Positions 45,100-56,700 of a stretch of DNA of 64,000 nucleotides are shown here, one piece after another. The DNA is taken from contig CM060702.1 in NCBI GenBank assembly GCA_030686995.1, forward strand, positions 68,264,440 through 68,328,439, in the 5' to 3' direction. The notes beneath the pieces were generated by a model. It was not told the DNA's origin. It did no database searches and worked only from the letters and a program-made list of their open reading frames with translations. Both the position numbers and the translations under genes were made by a program. This stretch comes from Artemisia argyi (lineage: Eukaryota > Streptophyta > Magnoliopsida > Asterales > Asteraceae). Numbering within the stretch: the first letter of the stretch is position 1; the number at the start of each line of letters is the position of its first letter.

Positions 45100-45972
45100 C
45101 AGGGGCGTAGCCAAGAATTTGATTTTAGGGGGGCAAAAAAATATATATAAAAACGTTAGCAAATGCTAAAAAAATCATAATATATAAGGCTGGACCCAGT
45201 AATACTAAGGACATTAGCAAGTACATTACAATCAAACGGCTAGTTTATTTATTTATTTATTATTTTTTAATTTTTAATTTTTAATTTTTTTACTTTGCAA
45301 ACCGTTGGTAACGATTGAATATTAAATGCACAAGGAAAAGTTAGTCGATCGTGGCAACGACCTTGATAAAAAAAAGAGGGGGCGATCGAGATTCCCACAC
45401 TAAGCCGATCGACTGGAGATCGATCGATCCAATCGATCGACTACCATTACTGCATGCAGCCTAACTATGTAAAATGTTGCAACAAATTTGTTCATCTAGC
45501 GCTTTAGTTGCACAGAACGTTTATCCGCATCATTAAAATCATCTAAAATAAGATCCTTAGCTATCTTTCTCAATGTAAAGAACTAAACTATCCATTCTAT
45601 TTCGGAGTCTATTTTTCACAATTTTCATGACTGAAAATGCACGTTCAACAACGTTGATGAGGAATTCGACGTAACTATATTCTGTGTGGACAAGAACTTG
45701 ATGTAAATATGTTGAGGATTACTTATTTATTTAGCCAATAAAGCTTTGTCAAGTATTTATAAAAGAATTAATAAGGGGCGATGAATCATTTGTACAACAA
45801 TTAGTATTCATACATGGACTTCATCAGTTGATAAGGTGGGCCAAAAAAACAATATTAGTTACACTTTACAATATTGGCTTTTTTACATAATACATATGTA
45901 CAATTTTTAGGGCTTTGTGGGTGGGCCATGGCCCACCTTACCCCCCCCCCCCCCCCCATAGCTCGGCCACTG
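45100..45972. mobile_element. hAT element (873 bp) with imperfect 8-bp target duplication
   Basis: Ends CAGGGGCGTAGCCAAG and (reverse) CAGTGGCCGAGCTATG are hAT-type inverted repeats. Flanks GGTCCGGC (45092-45099) and GGTCCGAA (45973-45980) match at six of eight bases. A C-run (about 45942-45958) mirrors a G-run near the other end. Internal sequence keeps only a transposase scrap, so it is non-autonomous. A GATCGA-rich patch lies at 45340-45450. Confidence 0.8.
45555..45690 (-). pseudogene. hAT transposase C-terminal scrap
   Basis: The minus strand reads FLINVVERAFSVMKIVKNRL then RNRMDSLVLYIEKD. This is the ERAFSxMKxVKxRLRNxM motif of the hAT dimerisation domain in TTF-type/hAT plant transposases. 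The catalytic core is absent. Confidence 0.7.
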
Positions 45973-46194
45973 GGTCCGAAATACTTCTTTGTAGGTCATT
46001 TTTTTGTCGAATTAGCAAAGTCACAATAAATAGTCCGACTGTTTGAGGTCATGCGTGACTTGTCATGCTTTATGTCGAATTTGGTCATTGTTGGTGCGGT
46101 CGTGCGGATGTCTTCGTATGCCTACAGTGGCCTTTGTTTCTTGAGGCTGCCAGTTTGATGGCTTTTGTGCAATCAACTTGTTGATTAGAAATAA

Positions 46195-46224
46195 CTAGGA
46201 TGAATACCCGCGCTTCGCTGTGGG
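46195..46224 (-). mobile_element. Second Helitron 3' terminus (hairpin + CTAG), minus orientation
   Basis: On the minus strand a CCCAC..GCGGG-type hairpin (46207-46224) is followed after eight bases by CTAG (46195-46198) and host T. The layout is identical to the end at 24187, including the eight-base spacer. The 5' end to the right was not located. The body carries a captured exon (46744-46917). Confidence 0.6.
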
Positions 46225-46743
46225 CGTTTTGTCTTAAGTATTTTTAATTCGAGATGGAAATCGATGAATTTGTTTGGTCCATTTTCTACCGTTTGTCTAC
46301 AGAAAAAATGTTTGCTAACACAAATGACTTAACACAAATAATAAGTCCAAAGAACCACTTTCAGTTTAATAATGTTTATTGATAAAGTATTAATAGTGAT
46401 CACAATCATCATATGGCTGAAGTTCCAATAATCATATTCATCTACATTATCCTGACAACCTTTTTTGGTATCAATTACTTCTAGTGCCTGATGACCATGT
46501 AAGTAGTTAACTGAGTACAACTTATAACCATCTAAGTAGTTAATTGAATACATAATTAGTGAGCACTAATGTGTTCCCTACCCAATACTTGGTGCATGTT
46601 GGTCACTGAAACTAATAGCCACCATAACACGCCAAATTCATATCCAATCGTTGGACTGACACATGATCAAATATCATCAGTGCTATCATCATAGAGCCTA
46701 AAACTTTCTATCTACACAGTAGTATAGTACATGTTCAACTAAC

Positions 46744-46917
46744 CTTCATATCGGTCTCCATGTTAACACCATTTTCAGTCACAGGGGCAATCCCCATATT
46801 AACAGTAGTCTGAATTGCTGAAGGCACATCACCTAAGGCATCGTCGGTATCCATCTTTGTTGCTTCTTTCGATGGTTCCTTAGTCACTGGAACTTCAACT
46901 TCGTCTTCTTGAATCGG
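46744..46917 (-). pseudogene. Captured exon of an HSP70-15/HSP110-type chaperone gene
   Basis: An open 58-codon minus-strand exon has an acceptor (tattttcag) at 46918-46920 and a donor (aag|gttagt) at 46742-46743. The text PIQEDEVEVPVTKEPSKEATKMDTDDA..NGVNMETDMK matches the acidic loop region of plant HSP110-like proteins (heat shock 70 kDa protein 14/15). In the intact protein this linker sits between substrate-binding subdomains. No other exon is seen, so it cannot act alone. Identification is from memory of the MDTD/METD repeats. Confidence 0.62.
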
Positions 46918-47337
46918 CTGAAAATATAGATAACAAAAAAGGTATAATATGATTCAGGCACCAACGACTAACAAACCAAATATTTTGTTAATACAAATAT
47001 CGCCTAAAAACGTTATTTATATTTTACGATCTTTGCTAAGTTTTGTTAACGACAAAATGTAAACTTTAGTTTCTAAGTAAAACATAATCTTAGTTTTAAA
47101 GACTTGCATAAACTAGACATTTGCTACATTTTACATTTCATAAAACACAACACTTTTTATTTCTTAAAATAGAAATGTCACATCACATTTATGGCAAGTT
47201 TTGTCAATATACATTTATGGAAAGAAAGTGTGTTTGACTAACCATATGTTTGCGTGCAAGTTTTGTGTTTAACTAGGTATAATGAGATGTGACATTGTTT
47301 GGTTTGCAAGATTTATTGCAAAACCAACTGCAAGTCC

Positions 47338-47363
47338 GGCGGAACCCATCTAAGGGTTCCGCC
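47338..47363. other. GC-rich hairpin in SIRE LTR
   Basis: A perfect 10-bp stem GGCGGAACCC / GGGTTCCGCC with a six-base loop lies 30 bp upstream of the TATA box. Related hairpins occur in gag and downstream of pol. Confidence 0.8.
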
Positions 47364-47392
47364 ATATCCGCCAGGCCTGCAGAAGGCTTTGC

Positions 47393-47399
47393 TATAAAT
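47393..47399 (+). promoter_or_regulatory. TATA box in SIRE LTR
   Basis: tataaat at 47394 in gctataaatacta, followed by a leader rich in tcattcattctttcat. Confidence 0.55.
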
Positions 47400-48059
47400 A
47401 CTAAGCCACAAGTTTGATTTTTGGCTTATCACTCTACATCATATTTTCACACATTCATTCATTCTTTCATCTAACCCTTTAACATCTCATATGTGAAGTT
47501 TCTTTTTTTAGCAAAGAGATTCACGAGTTCATAAAAAGTTACAAGTATTCAACACAACGTTGCAAGACTTGTTAGCTTAGCATTGTGTAGACTTGTGTAG
47601 TTTACACTTCATTTGATTGTGTATTTTCAGTAGTGATCGGTTAGTATTTTAGTCCTCAAAATACAAAGTGTGACGGGAGTTGTTGTACCCTTGTATAAGA
47701 ACTAACGGGAGTGGTTGTACCCTTGTAAAAGAACTCGACATCTAGCTTAGTGTCGGTAAACATGTATAAGCGACGTGTAAGGTTTTCTCCGCCGGTGAAA
47801 GGAGCTTGTTGACTAGTGAAAGAAACTCTCGAGTTGGATACTCGGGGCGTGGACGTAGGGCAAGGAAAAAGAGTCCTTGTAGCCGAACCACGATAAATAC
47901 TCGTGTTGTGGTTTGATCGTTTTCTTTCATTTACTTGCATGTTATATATTGTGTTTGTGTATATATCTTTGATCAAACGGAAAGTTTCGAAGCTAATTAA
48001 ACAAGTTAAAAAGATTTTAAACGGTAAACTATTCAACCCCCCTTCTAGTTTTACACAAT

Positions 48060-48072
48060 TGGCATCAAGAGC
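48060..48072 (+). other. SIRE primer-binding site
   Basis: TGGCATCAAGAGC resembles the initiator-Met tRNA PBS (TGGTATCAGAGC) used by copia elements. It lies two bases after the LTR end. Confidence 0.6.
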
Positions 48073-48125
48073 TACGTTACTCAAGCTTTTAAAATATATT
48101 GTGTTTTAAAACTTGAAAACGATCC

Positions 48126-49799
48126 ATGGATTTTGAAAATTACAAAGAAGGTCAATCTATGCAAAGACCACCAATTTTTGAAGCAAATGGTTTATATATT
48201 GGAAAAACCGTTTTGAAACCTACGTGAAATCTAAAGATATAGATTTATGGTATATAATCATTGATGGTGATAATATAGTTACTAATATTAAAGATGATGA
48301 TCAAAAGAAATTGATTGCTAAAAATAATGAAGCTAAAATGATGCTTTACAATGCTTTGCCTAAGAAAGAATATGAAAGAGTCTTTATGTGTAAAACCGCC
48401 AAAGATATTTGGCAACCTTTAATAGTCACTCATCAAGGAAACTCACAAGTTAAGGATAACAAAATTAATCTCCTTGTTCAACAATATGAACAATTTGTTA
48501 TTCCCGAAGATGAGATTATTGATAATGCATTTGCTAGGTTTAACACTATTATTACTTCACTTAAAGCACTTGATGAATCTTTTTGTAGTAAGAATTTTGT
48601 CAGGAAATTCCTTAGATCACTCCATCCGAAGTGGAAAGCAAAAGTGACGGCAATTGAAGAATCCAAAGATCTTTCAAGCATGTCACTTGACGAGCTAATT
48701 GGAAACCTCAAAGTTCATGAAAGCTAGAGTCCAATCAAGTGATGATGAAGAATCTACTTCGGATAGTGATGATGAGGAATATGCTATGGCCATTAGAGAC
48801 TTCAAGAAGTTCTTTCGTAGAAGAGGGAAGTTTGTAAGGCAACCTAAAGATGACAAGAAAACTTTCCGAAAAGATCGTGATGATAGGAAAGGAAAGGTTG
48901 AAAGAAAATGCTATAGGTATGGAGACACAAGTCATCTTGTAGGAGAATGTCCAAAACCACCCAAGAGCAAACCTCAACAAGCTTTTTTGGGTGGTGCTTG
49001 GAGTGACTATGAAGGAGATGACGATGAGCCAAAGAATGATGATATTGCTCTCATGGCTCACGACTCAAATGAGGTACTCTCCGACTCATCTTACTCATCT
49101 ATTGATGATGACACCTTACAAAAAGAATATAACAAACTTTGTGAATTGAGCTTAAAAATCATAAACAAAAATAAGTTTTTGAAAACTAAAAAGGAGTTTT
49201 TAGAAAATGAAGTTTATGAATTAAAAGAATAAGCTAAGAGATTAGAAAAGAGTAAAGGTATTGACACATCTTGCAAATCATGTGAAGAACTTAAACTCGA
49301 AGTTGAGAAACTTAAAATTACTCAAAATGATCTAATAAAACAAACCACAAAGTTTAAGAAGTTCGATAAGAGCATTTCTTGTGCGGATGAAATTATGAAA
49401 ATTCAAAAGTCACTCTTTGATAAAACAGGACTAGGATTCATGAAACTAGAAACTTCAAAGGGTCAAACGAAACAAGAAAAGAATGCACAAGAAACTAACA
49501 AAACTGCTACATCAGCCCGCGGAACAGACGGAACCCAATCCAGGGTTCCGCCCGTTGGACCCGAAGGTTCCACCAAGTCTGCTGCAGCAGTAACACCATC
49601 CATATCGGATCGTTCAAAATTTGTTAAAGTTACATATAAAAATGGAACAAAACCTGCCTTTAAAACTGGAGTAGGACTTAGTAAAAATGAATTTAGAGCT
49701 AAGACTACTCAACCAAGACCTAAGACTCCAATTCCCAAACGCCCCTTTCCAAAGAGCAACTTCAACACTCGACCAAACTACCAACATGTTTGGAACTAA
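48126..49799 (+). pseudogene. gag: SIRE gag, frameshifted
   Basis: ATG 48126 starts MDFENYKEGQSMQRPP. A one-base shift near 48198 moves coding to the 48224-48727 frame (UBN2 core: [26 protein letters not shown]). It shifts again near 48720 to 48699-49232 (SDSDDEEYAMAIRDFKKFF). The zinc knuckle CYRYGDTSHLVGEC has Tyr in place of the second Cys, so zinc binding is doubtful. TAA at 49230-49232 precedes a coiled-coil-like stretch and a basic Pro/Lys tail (49395-49799). The gag hairpin lies inside this tail. Confidence 0.82.
49519..49560. other. GC-rich hairpin in SIRE gag
   Basis: CGGAACCC (49534-49541) and GGGTTCCG (49548-49555) form an 8-bp stem with a six-base loop inside coding sequence. Same core as in the LTR hairpin. 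Confidence 0.7.
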
Positions 49800-49949
49800 A
49801 ACACTCATGGACATTACCAAACTCCAAATTACATGTCATGGAACCCTTATGTTCTATTTTCATACTTGGAACAAGTTAATGGTATGCTTAACCAAAATGG
49901 ACCCATGAGAAATTGGGGACCAAATGTTTGAGTGTTTTTCATAAAATAG

Positions 49950-52775
49950 GTGTGCCTCAAAGTTTGTTTGGAACCGGATGAATGGATTAAAGATAGCGGT
50001 TGTTCAAGGCACATGACGGGTAACAAAAGCCTCTTCACTACTTATCACAAATGTGATGGAGGTAATGTTACGTTTGGTAGTAAAGCTAAGAGCAAAATCA
50101 TCGGAAAAGGTACAATCTCTCATGACTCCCTTTTTATAGATGATGTAGCTCATGTTGATAACTTAGGTTTTAATCTCCTTAGTATTAGTCAACTTTGTCG
50201 TAATAAGTATAATGTCCTTTTTAGTGAAAACGGAAGTAAAATACTTAAAAATGGTATAACCATAGCCAAAGGTGTCCTTAAGAACAACGTATACGTCATG
50301 AAGATGGATCCAAAATCTAGAGACAAACTTTGTCTTACCTCATTAGATGAATCTTCAACTTTATGGCATAGACGTTTAGGACACGCTAACATGAGACTAA
50401 TTCAAAACCTCTCCTCTAAAGACTTAGTTCGAAACCTACCTAAGTTGAAATATGACCAACACTTTTGTGATGCTTGCAAAGTCGGTAAACAAGTCCATAG
50501 TAGCCATAAGGCTAAAAACTTGGTTTCTACATCTAAGTGTCTTGAACTTTTGCATATGGATTTATTTGGTCCATCCGCTCTACAAAGTTATGGAGGTAAC
50601 TTCTACACTTTGGTAATAGTCGATGATTACTCAAGATATACTTGGACAAAATTTTTGAAAAGTAAAAATGAAGCTTTTGATAAATTTGAGATTCTAAGTA
50701 AGAAAATTCAAAATCAAGTAGGGTCTAATATTGTGTCTATTAGAACGGATCACGGTCGTGAATTTGATAATGAATTTCAATTTGGAAACTTTTGTGATAT
50801 TAATGGTATTACTCATAACTTTTCGGCTCCACGTACCCATCAATCTAATGGTGTAGTAGAACGTAAAAATCGGACATTGCAAGAGATGAGTAGAACAATG
50901 CTTAATGAACAAAACATTCCACAAAAGTTTTGGTGTAATGCCGTTGACACATCAACGTACATTTTAAATCGAGTCTTAATTAGACCATTTTTGAATAAAA
51001 CTCCTTATGAACTATATAAAGGTAAAAAGCCTACATTAGGATACTTTAGAGTGTTTGGGAGTAAATGTTTCATTCTTAACACCAAGGATTATCTCACCAA
51101 ATTTGACCCAAAGTCTTATGAAGGTGTATTTCTTGGATATTCACAAAATAGTAAAGCTTACATTGTTTTGAACAAAGAAACCTTAAGAGTCGAGGAATCG
51201 TTGAACGTAACATTTGACGAGAGTCCACCTCCCTCTAAGACATCACCTTTGGTAGATGATGACTTAGTTGAAAGCCAAGCAATAGAAAGTCAAGAGATTT
51301 TAGGTAATGACAAGGAAGATGAACTATTAAACAAAGAACTTGTCAATGTCAAAGAATCTAAAAGTCATCCATTAGATGGTGTAATAGGCAACATTAACGA
51401 AAGAACACTAAGATCAAAAGTTCAAAATGAAAGCAACTACTTTTGTTTCGTGTCAACCATTGAACCGAAAAACATTGACTACGATGAAACTTTTGCTCCG
51501 GTTGCTAGGCTCGAGTCAATTAGAATCTAACTTGCATATGCATGTGCACACAATTTTAAACTCTTTCAAATGGACGTCAAAAGTGCATTTCTAAACGGAG
51601 TCATAAATGAAGAAGTGTATGTTGCTCAACCACCGGGCTTCATCGATTTTGAAAAACCAAATCATGTTTACAAACTTAAAAAGGCTCTTTACGGACTTAA
51701 GCAAGCTCCAAAAGCATGGTATGATCGACTTAAAACCTTCCTAGTTGACCATAAGTATACCATGGGCTTAGTTGATAATACTCTCTTCACTAAGAAGAAA
51801 GATTCACATATTATCATAGTCCAAATCTATGTTGATGACATTATATTCGGATCAACTTGTCAAGAATTATGTGCGGATTTCTCGAAAATCATGCATGACG
51901 AGTTTGAAATGAGTATGATGGGAGAACACAACTTTTTCCTAGGACTCCAAATTAAACAACTAGAAGATGGTATCTTCTTTAACCAATCTAAATATATTAA
52001 GGACATGCTTAAGAAATTTGGATTAGAAGATTCGAAACCAATCAAAACACCCATGTCCACGGAAACTAAACTCACCAAGGATGAGGAAAGTGAATCCGTA
52101 GATAGCACTAAATATAGAGGTATGATTGGTAGTCTACTTTACCTAACGGCTAGTTGACCCGACATTATGTTTAGTGTTTGTCTATGTGCTCGTTTTCAAG
52201 AAGATCCTAAGACTACTCATCTCGAAGCCGTTAAAAGGATTTTTAGGTATATTAAGGGCACTACACATTTAGGTTTATGGTATCCCAAAGGAACGGGAAT
52301 AGACACCATAGTGTATGCCGACTCGGATCATGCCGGTGACTATGTTGATAGAAAAAGTACAAGTGGTATTTGTACTTTTGTTGGACATTGTCTCACCTCA
52401 TGGTTCTCTAAGAAGCAAACGGCTCTTGCTATCTCAAAAACGGAAGCCGAGTACGTTTCGGCCGGAAAGGCATGTCAACAAGCTCTTTAGATGAAGCAAG
52501 CTCTTGTTGACTACGGAATTCAACTTAACGACATCACAATTCTTTGTGACAACAAAGGTGCCATTGATCTTAGTAAAAACCCGGTTCAACACGCTCGTAC
52601 CAAACATATTGAAATCCGTCATCATTTCCTTCGTGACAACGCTCAAAAAGGAAATATCTCAATTGAAAAAGTTTCTTCCGAAGACAACATAGCCGACATT
52701 CTCACAAAACCCCTTAAACGTGAACCTTTTAACCTTCTTAGGCTAGGCTTAGGACTCATGGAACCTACGTTGTAG
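49950..52775 (+). pseudogene. pol: SIRE pol: protease, integrase, RT, RNase H with three stops and an RT deletion
   Basis: One frame throughout. Protease motif DSGCSRHMTG near 49992. Integrase HHCC (WHRRLGH..CDACK, 50363-50478) and core (MDLFGP, RTDHGREF, NGVVERKNRTLQE). RT joins abruptly: IEPKN is followed at once by IDYDETFAPVARLE, so about 60 codons of the RT N-terminus are deleted near 51475. RT continues with MDVKSAFLNG and the YVDD box (51829-51840). RNase H has ADSDHAGD, KTEAEY and HIEIRHHF. Stops: TAA 51528-51530, TGA 52155-52157, TAG 52488-52490. No active product is expected. Confidence 0.9.
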
Positions 52776-53603
52776 TTCTGGATATTAGACAAAAATCAAA
52801 ACAAATCCATAACTCTTTTTCTAAGCAGGGTCGGCGGAACCCTCAGACACAACGGACGGAACCCTATTCAAGGGTCCGCCGTATCCGCCGACCTGAAGAA
52901 TCAATATTTTTGTTTATATTAAACCAAACACCCATTATCTCATACCACCACTTCCAAACTGTTACTATTCACTTTACCATTCATCCAAACCTGCGATTTC
53001 TTGGTCTTCATTTCACTCACATTGCAAATCAATCATCATTGTAAGTATTCTAAACTTGATTACAATCCTGATCTGAGTCTAGGAATTCTATTTTTTGCAC
53101 AAAAATAAAAACTTGGGGTTATGCATTAATTTGAGAAACTCATGCATGAAATTAGGTGTTTAACAAAACTAATCATGTTCCTCATAGTTAGAAATTGCAT
53201 TCTTACTAAGTGTAAACATGTTTGCTAAAACACCCCATGACAAATTTTTCCAAAAATTTCTCACAAATAGGACAAATATTTTTTCGTCTCACATTGAGAA
53301 TACAAAATCAAAACGTTATGTTTAAAACATCACTTGCATAATGTCTCTTGAATGCTAAAGGGAATACATAACCAATATGTATTTTCGGGTACATTCAAAC
53401 GAAGCTACATTGAACTAGGAGCGCTTGGGCTATCTTTTGTTTTATAACAAAACTTGCATTATAAAACGTTTTTGAAGCATCAAAATGAGACAAGATAACC
53501 GCACCTCCACATTGTTTTCATATAGGCACACACTAGAACAACCACATTACAATAGTCGTTTACTTAGACTAAAATGTTAAATTTTGTTTTTCTAGGAATC
53601 ATC
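52776..53603 (+). other. SIRE spacer between pol and second ORF
   Basis: Non-coding. It starts with a GC-rich nested hairpin (52829-52892) and ends with a splice-acceptor-like tttgtttttctag just before ATG 53604, so the second ORF is probably expressed from a spliced RNA. Otherwise AT-rich. Confidence 0.5.
52829..52892. other. GC-rich nested hairpin downstream of SIRE pol
   Basis: Outer stem GGTCGGCGGA (52829-52838) / TCCGCCGACC (52883-52892), perfect over 10 bp. Inside lies a second GGAACCC..GGGTCCGCC pair with small mismatches. It shares the GGCGGAACCC core with the LTR hairpin. Confidence 0.75.
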
Positions 53604-53750
53604 ATGCCTCCTCTAACCCACTACGACCACAAGGACACCATTAAGTACCTACCCAAACACCACAAAACCAAAGGCCTTACCCCAAATCAAGTCAATGTTT
53701 TCAAAGCCTTAGAAAAACATTATGTCCATGAGGGTAGAACCATTGACCCG
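53604..53750 (+). pseudogene. N-terminus of SIRE second ORF, interrupted by Athila LTR
   Basis: Forty-nine codons starting MPPLTHYDHKDTIKYLP. The frame runs straight into TGA, which is the first triplet of the Athila LTR at 53751. SIRE elements often carry an env-like or unknown ORF at this place. I cannot recognise a domain in so short a piece. The frame would continue beyond the Athila insertion, outside the window. Confidence 0.5.
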
Positions 53751-56700
53751 TGATTGATCCCGAAATGGTCAGATATTATTGACCAAGGTCAATAAGTCAA
53801 AGACAGCTCCGTTCCAATTCTCCGGTGATAGTATAGTGTGTCCCCGGGTCGTTATGTCCCAGCGAGATTGAAATGGTGTTTTTAGAAAACGTTTATGGGA
53901 ATGAGTGGCACTGAGGACAGTAGCCAAGATGATTGGGAATTGATTTTGCTACTGATATTTTGGTATTTTCACAATGATATAATATTCACAGATATACAGA
54001 TATATGCACAAATTTACAATTTGGAATCAGGTAACAGACAGAAAAGTGGGTTTTATAAGATTCCAAACTACAGGGGGTGCAAGTGAACTTTTTGAAACTT
54101 TAAAATTTAAAAGAAAATTTAAAATGAAAATGAAATTATAAAAATGATTATTTTAATATTTAAATATTACTTAATTAATTAAAACTATTTAAAATGTAAC
54201 TTAAACCTAATTTAAATTAACTAAAAATGGTAAAGATTACAAATTAACCTAAAAATTTGCAAAAATAATTTCTAAACCTTAAAATGAACTTGAAGAAAGT
54301 ATAAAAAATAAAAATAAATATTTTTGTCTTTTTATGAGTTTTTTATCAATTAAAAACTAATTATATTAATTAAACTAATTAACTATTTTAAATTACTAAT
54401 ATTACCTAAATGACTTATAAAATTATGGAAAAATTTATAAAACTAATTAACCATCACAGGAATCCTACAAAATTATAAAAAAAAAACTTCTAAAAATTAT
54501 ATTTAGGCTATTTTACTAATTATTTACCTTTTATTTAATTTAAATCTAATTTAAATAATTAAAATAAGAAAATTGGAAAATGAACAGTAGAAACTAAAAA
54601 TATATTTTCTAAAAGTCTTAACTAATTTATAAAACCTAGGAAAATTATAAAAACCTACTGTTGTTAATTAAAATTTAAGAAAACTAATTAATTACTAATA
54701 TTACCTATTTAATTATTTAAACTATTTTTAAATCTAATAAATAGTAAACTGTTTAGGAAAAATCTAAGAAAATTATTTTAAATACTTAAAGGTACAAGAA
54801 AATTAAGAAAATTATAAAAATGGAAAAGTGTTTATTAATAAGCTGAAAAGAAAATTGAAAAAGATAGAATCTATTAAATAGAAGCTATCACTAATTTTAT
54901 ATTTAGTTTTTTGGTGTTTTTCTTTTTGACAACTAAAAATGAGATGAAAATAAGAAACTTTTGTGAAACAACTTTTAATTTAGCCTAAAAATAAGCTGTG
55001 TGCACCCCCTTGTTCAAAACAGTTGGCTTATTAGCTTGTTTTGTAGATTTATCAAATGAAATAAGCTAAGTACTGATCACAGAAGGTACAAATAGGTACA
55101 AGCAACTTAAGTGAACAAAAATAAAGCTAAAATAAGAAAGAGGTATGATCAATAAGCTGTAACACACAAATAAGCTAAAATGTACAAACTATGTACTTGC
55201 AGTCTCAAGAGGGCAACTTAAGGCCTGTGTGGGGCCCACAAATAAGCACAAGGGCCCAAAATGAGAATGAATCTCATAAGCTGGGCTGGTAAGCTTTAAA
55301 ATAAACCAAGAATCAAAGCTTATGGCTCACTATTGAGCTTTTGGCAAGCTTATGAAAATTGATGCCTATACTGAGTACTCAGTGTACTCAGTATGATGGT
55401 GGTGACTTATTGGGACAAGCAGCCTAGGTGAAAAGCTTCTAAAGTCCAAACTAACAATTAGAATGGTGAGATGGGTTGATAAGGTTCCTAAAAAGCTAAG
55501 GCTTGAAGGCTCAAGCTCTCAGAGGAGTTTTTGGTGAGCTTGTGAAATCAGGGTCACACCCCTGATGTAGGGGAGGTCACTGAGCAAATAGGCAACTTTG
55601 AGAGTGCTTATTTATAAGCAAAAGGATTCTAAACTAAGATTTTCTCTTTGAAACAGTGAAACAAGCAACAAAACAACTTAGAACAACAAAAACTTTTGAT
55701 TTCCAAACTAAATCCAACACTGTGGGTGCTCAAGAAACTTTGACCATTTTTTACAGTTAAGAAATTTTGACTTTTGTAAAATCACAAAGGATTGACTTTG
55801 ATGACTTTTGATCCTTTCTTACCCACTAAACTTGATATAACAAGTTGTAAGAAAACTTGTTTAAGCTACCTTAACTACTTATGAAGTGATTATGAAGGTC
55901 TTAGGTTCAATACTCTTGACAGTCAACAATCTAAGCCAAATCAAAGGTGATTTTGACTTTTTCTCTAAATGTGACCAAACAAATGGTCAAAATGGACTAG
56001 TATGGACCTAAGAATGATGAGAAATCAAGACTTAGCCTACTGTAGTATCAACAATCTATCAAGACAGCTTAATCCAAACACCCCTTTACAAAGACTGTTT
56101 TGAGTTTTAAGAAACAAAAGGCTTTGATAGCTTATGAAACTTAACCACAATGTCTTATACTGATATATTATACTTAATTAAGCACCTAGAAACAAAGAGC
56201 AACAACAAATGCACAAGATTACTACTTATACTATTTTGACTGTGAAAACTATGATTTTAAGTAACTACAAATTCTAATGAACAAGTTCTTTATATTAAGC
56301 TATGAAATGCCTGAGTAACACTAAATAAGCACAAACAAAACAAATAAGCAGTGATAAAAGCTTAGCTACAGTAGAAAGATAGAAATGGAAAATAGAGCTT
56401 ATAATGTGCACTCCTGCCACACCATGAACCAAGAACCACAAGAACCAAACCTAACACTCCCCTTGGAGTTCTAACCCACAGCCATCCAAGATTCACTGTG
56501 CTCCCATTGCTTTTCACCAAGAAACCTGCAAGTTTGACTTTGTTTGACTTTTTTATGTTTTTGAATTTTTTTGATACTAAGCTGACTTTTAAGGTTTCTA
56601 AAAGCTTTGATAAGCTTTCTTGGAGCCTATATGAGCTTAAGAGTCCATGATATAAACTTACACAACAACAGAATATGATTTAGGATTATGACATGAAACT

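Larger units (their letters stand above)
46960..48057 (+). repeat. SIRE 5' LTR (left border uncertain)
   Basis: The right border ...TTTTACACA precedes the PBS (TGGCATCAAGAGC, 48060-48072). A TATA box (ctataaata, 47392-47400) followed by a CA/CT-rich leader lies about 660 bp before the border. The left border cannot be fixed without the other LTR; a TGTTAAT word at 46986 is one option. Confidence 0.5.
46960..53750 (+). mobile_element. Ty1/copia SIRE-like element, 3' end cut by an Athila LTR
   Basis: Order: LTR (start uncertain, end 48057), PBS, gag with UBN2 core, protease, integrase, RT, RNase H, long spacer, second ORF. Integrase before RT is copia. Long gag plus an ORF after pol points to SIRE/Maximus. 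The second ORF stops where an Athila LTR begins (53751). A 3' LTR is therefore not in the window. Several stops and one RT deletion make it dead. Confidence 0.85.

Noticed and set aside
46329..46553. 74-aa minus ORF with YxxNYLxGH repeats
   Set aside because: A 36-bp local duplication (gtaagtagtta / ctaagtagtta) explains it; no protein likeness.
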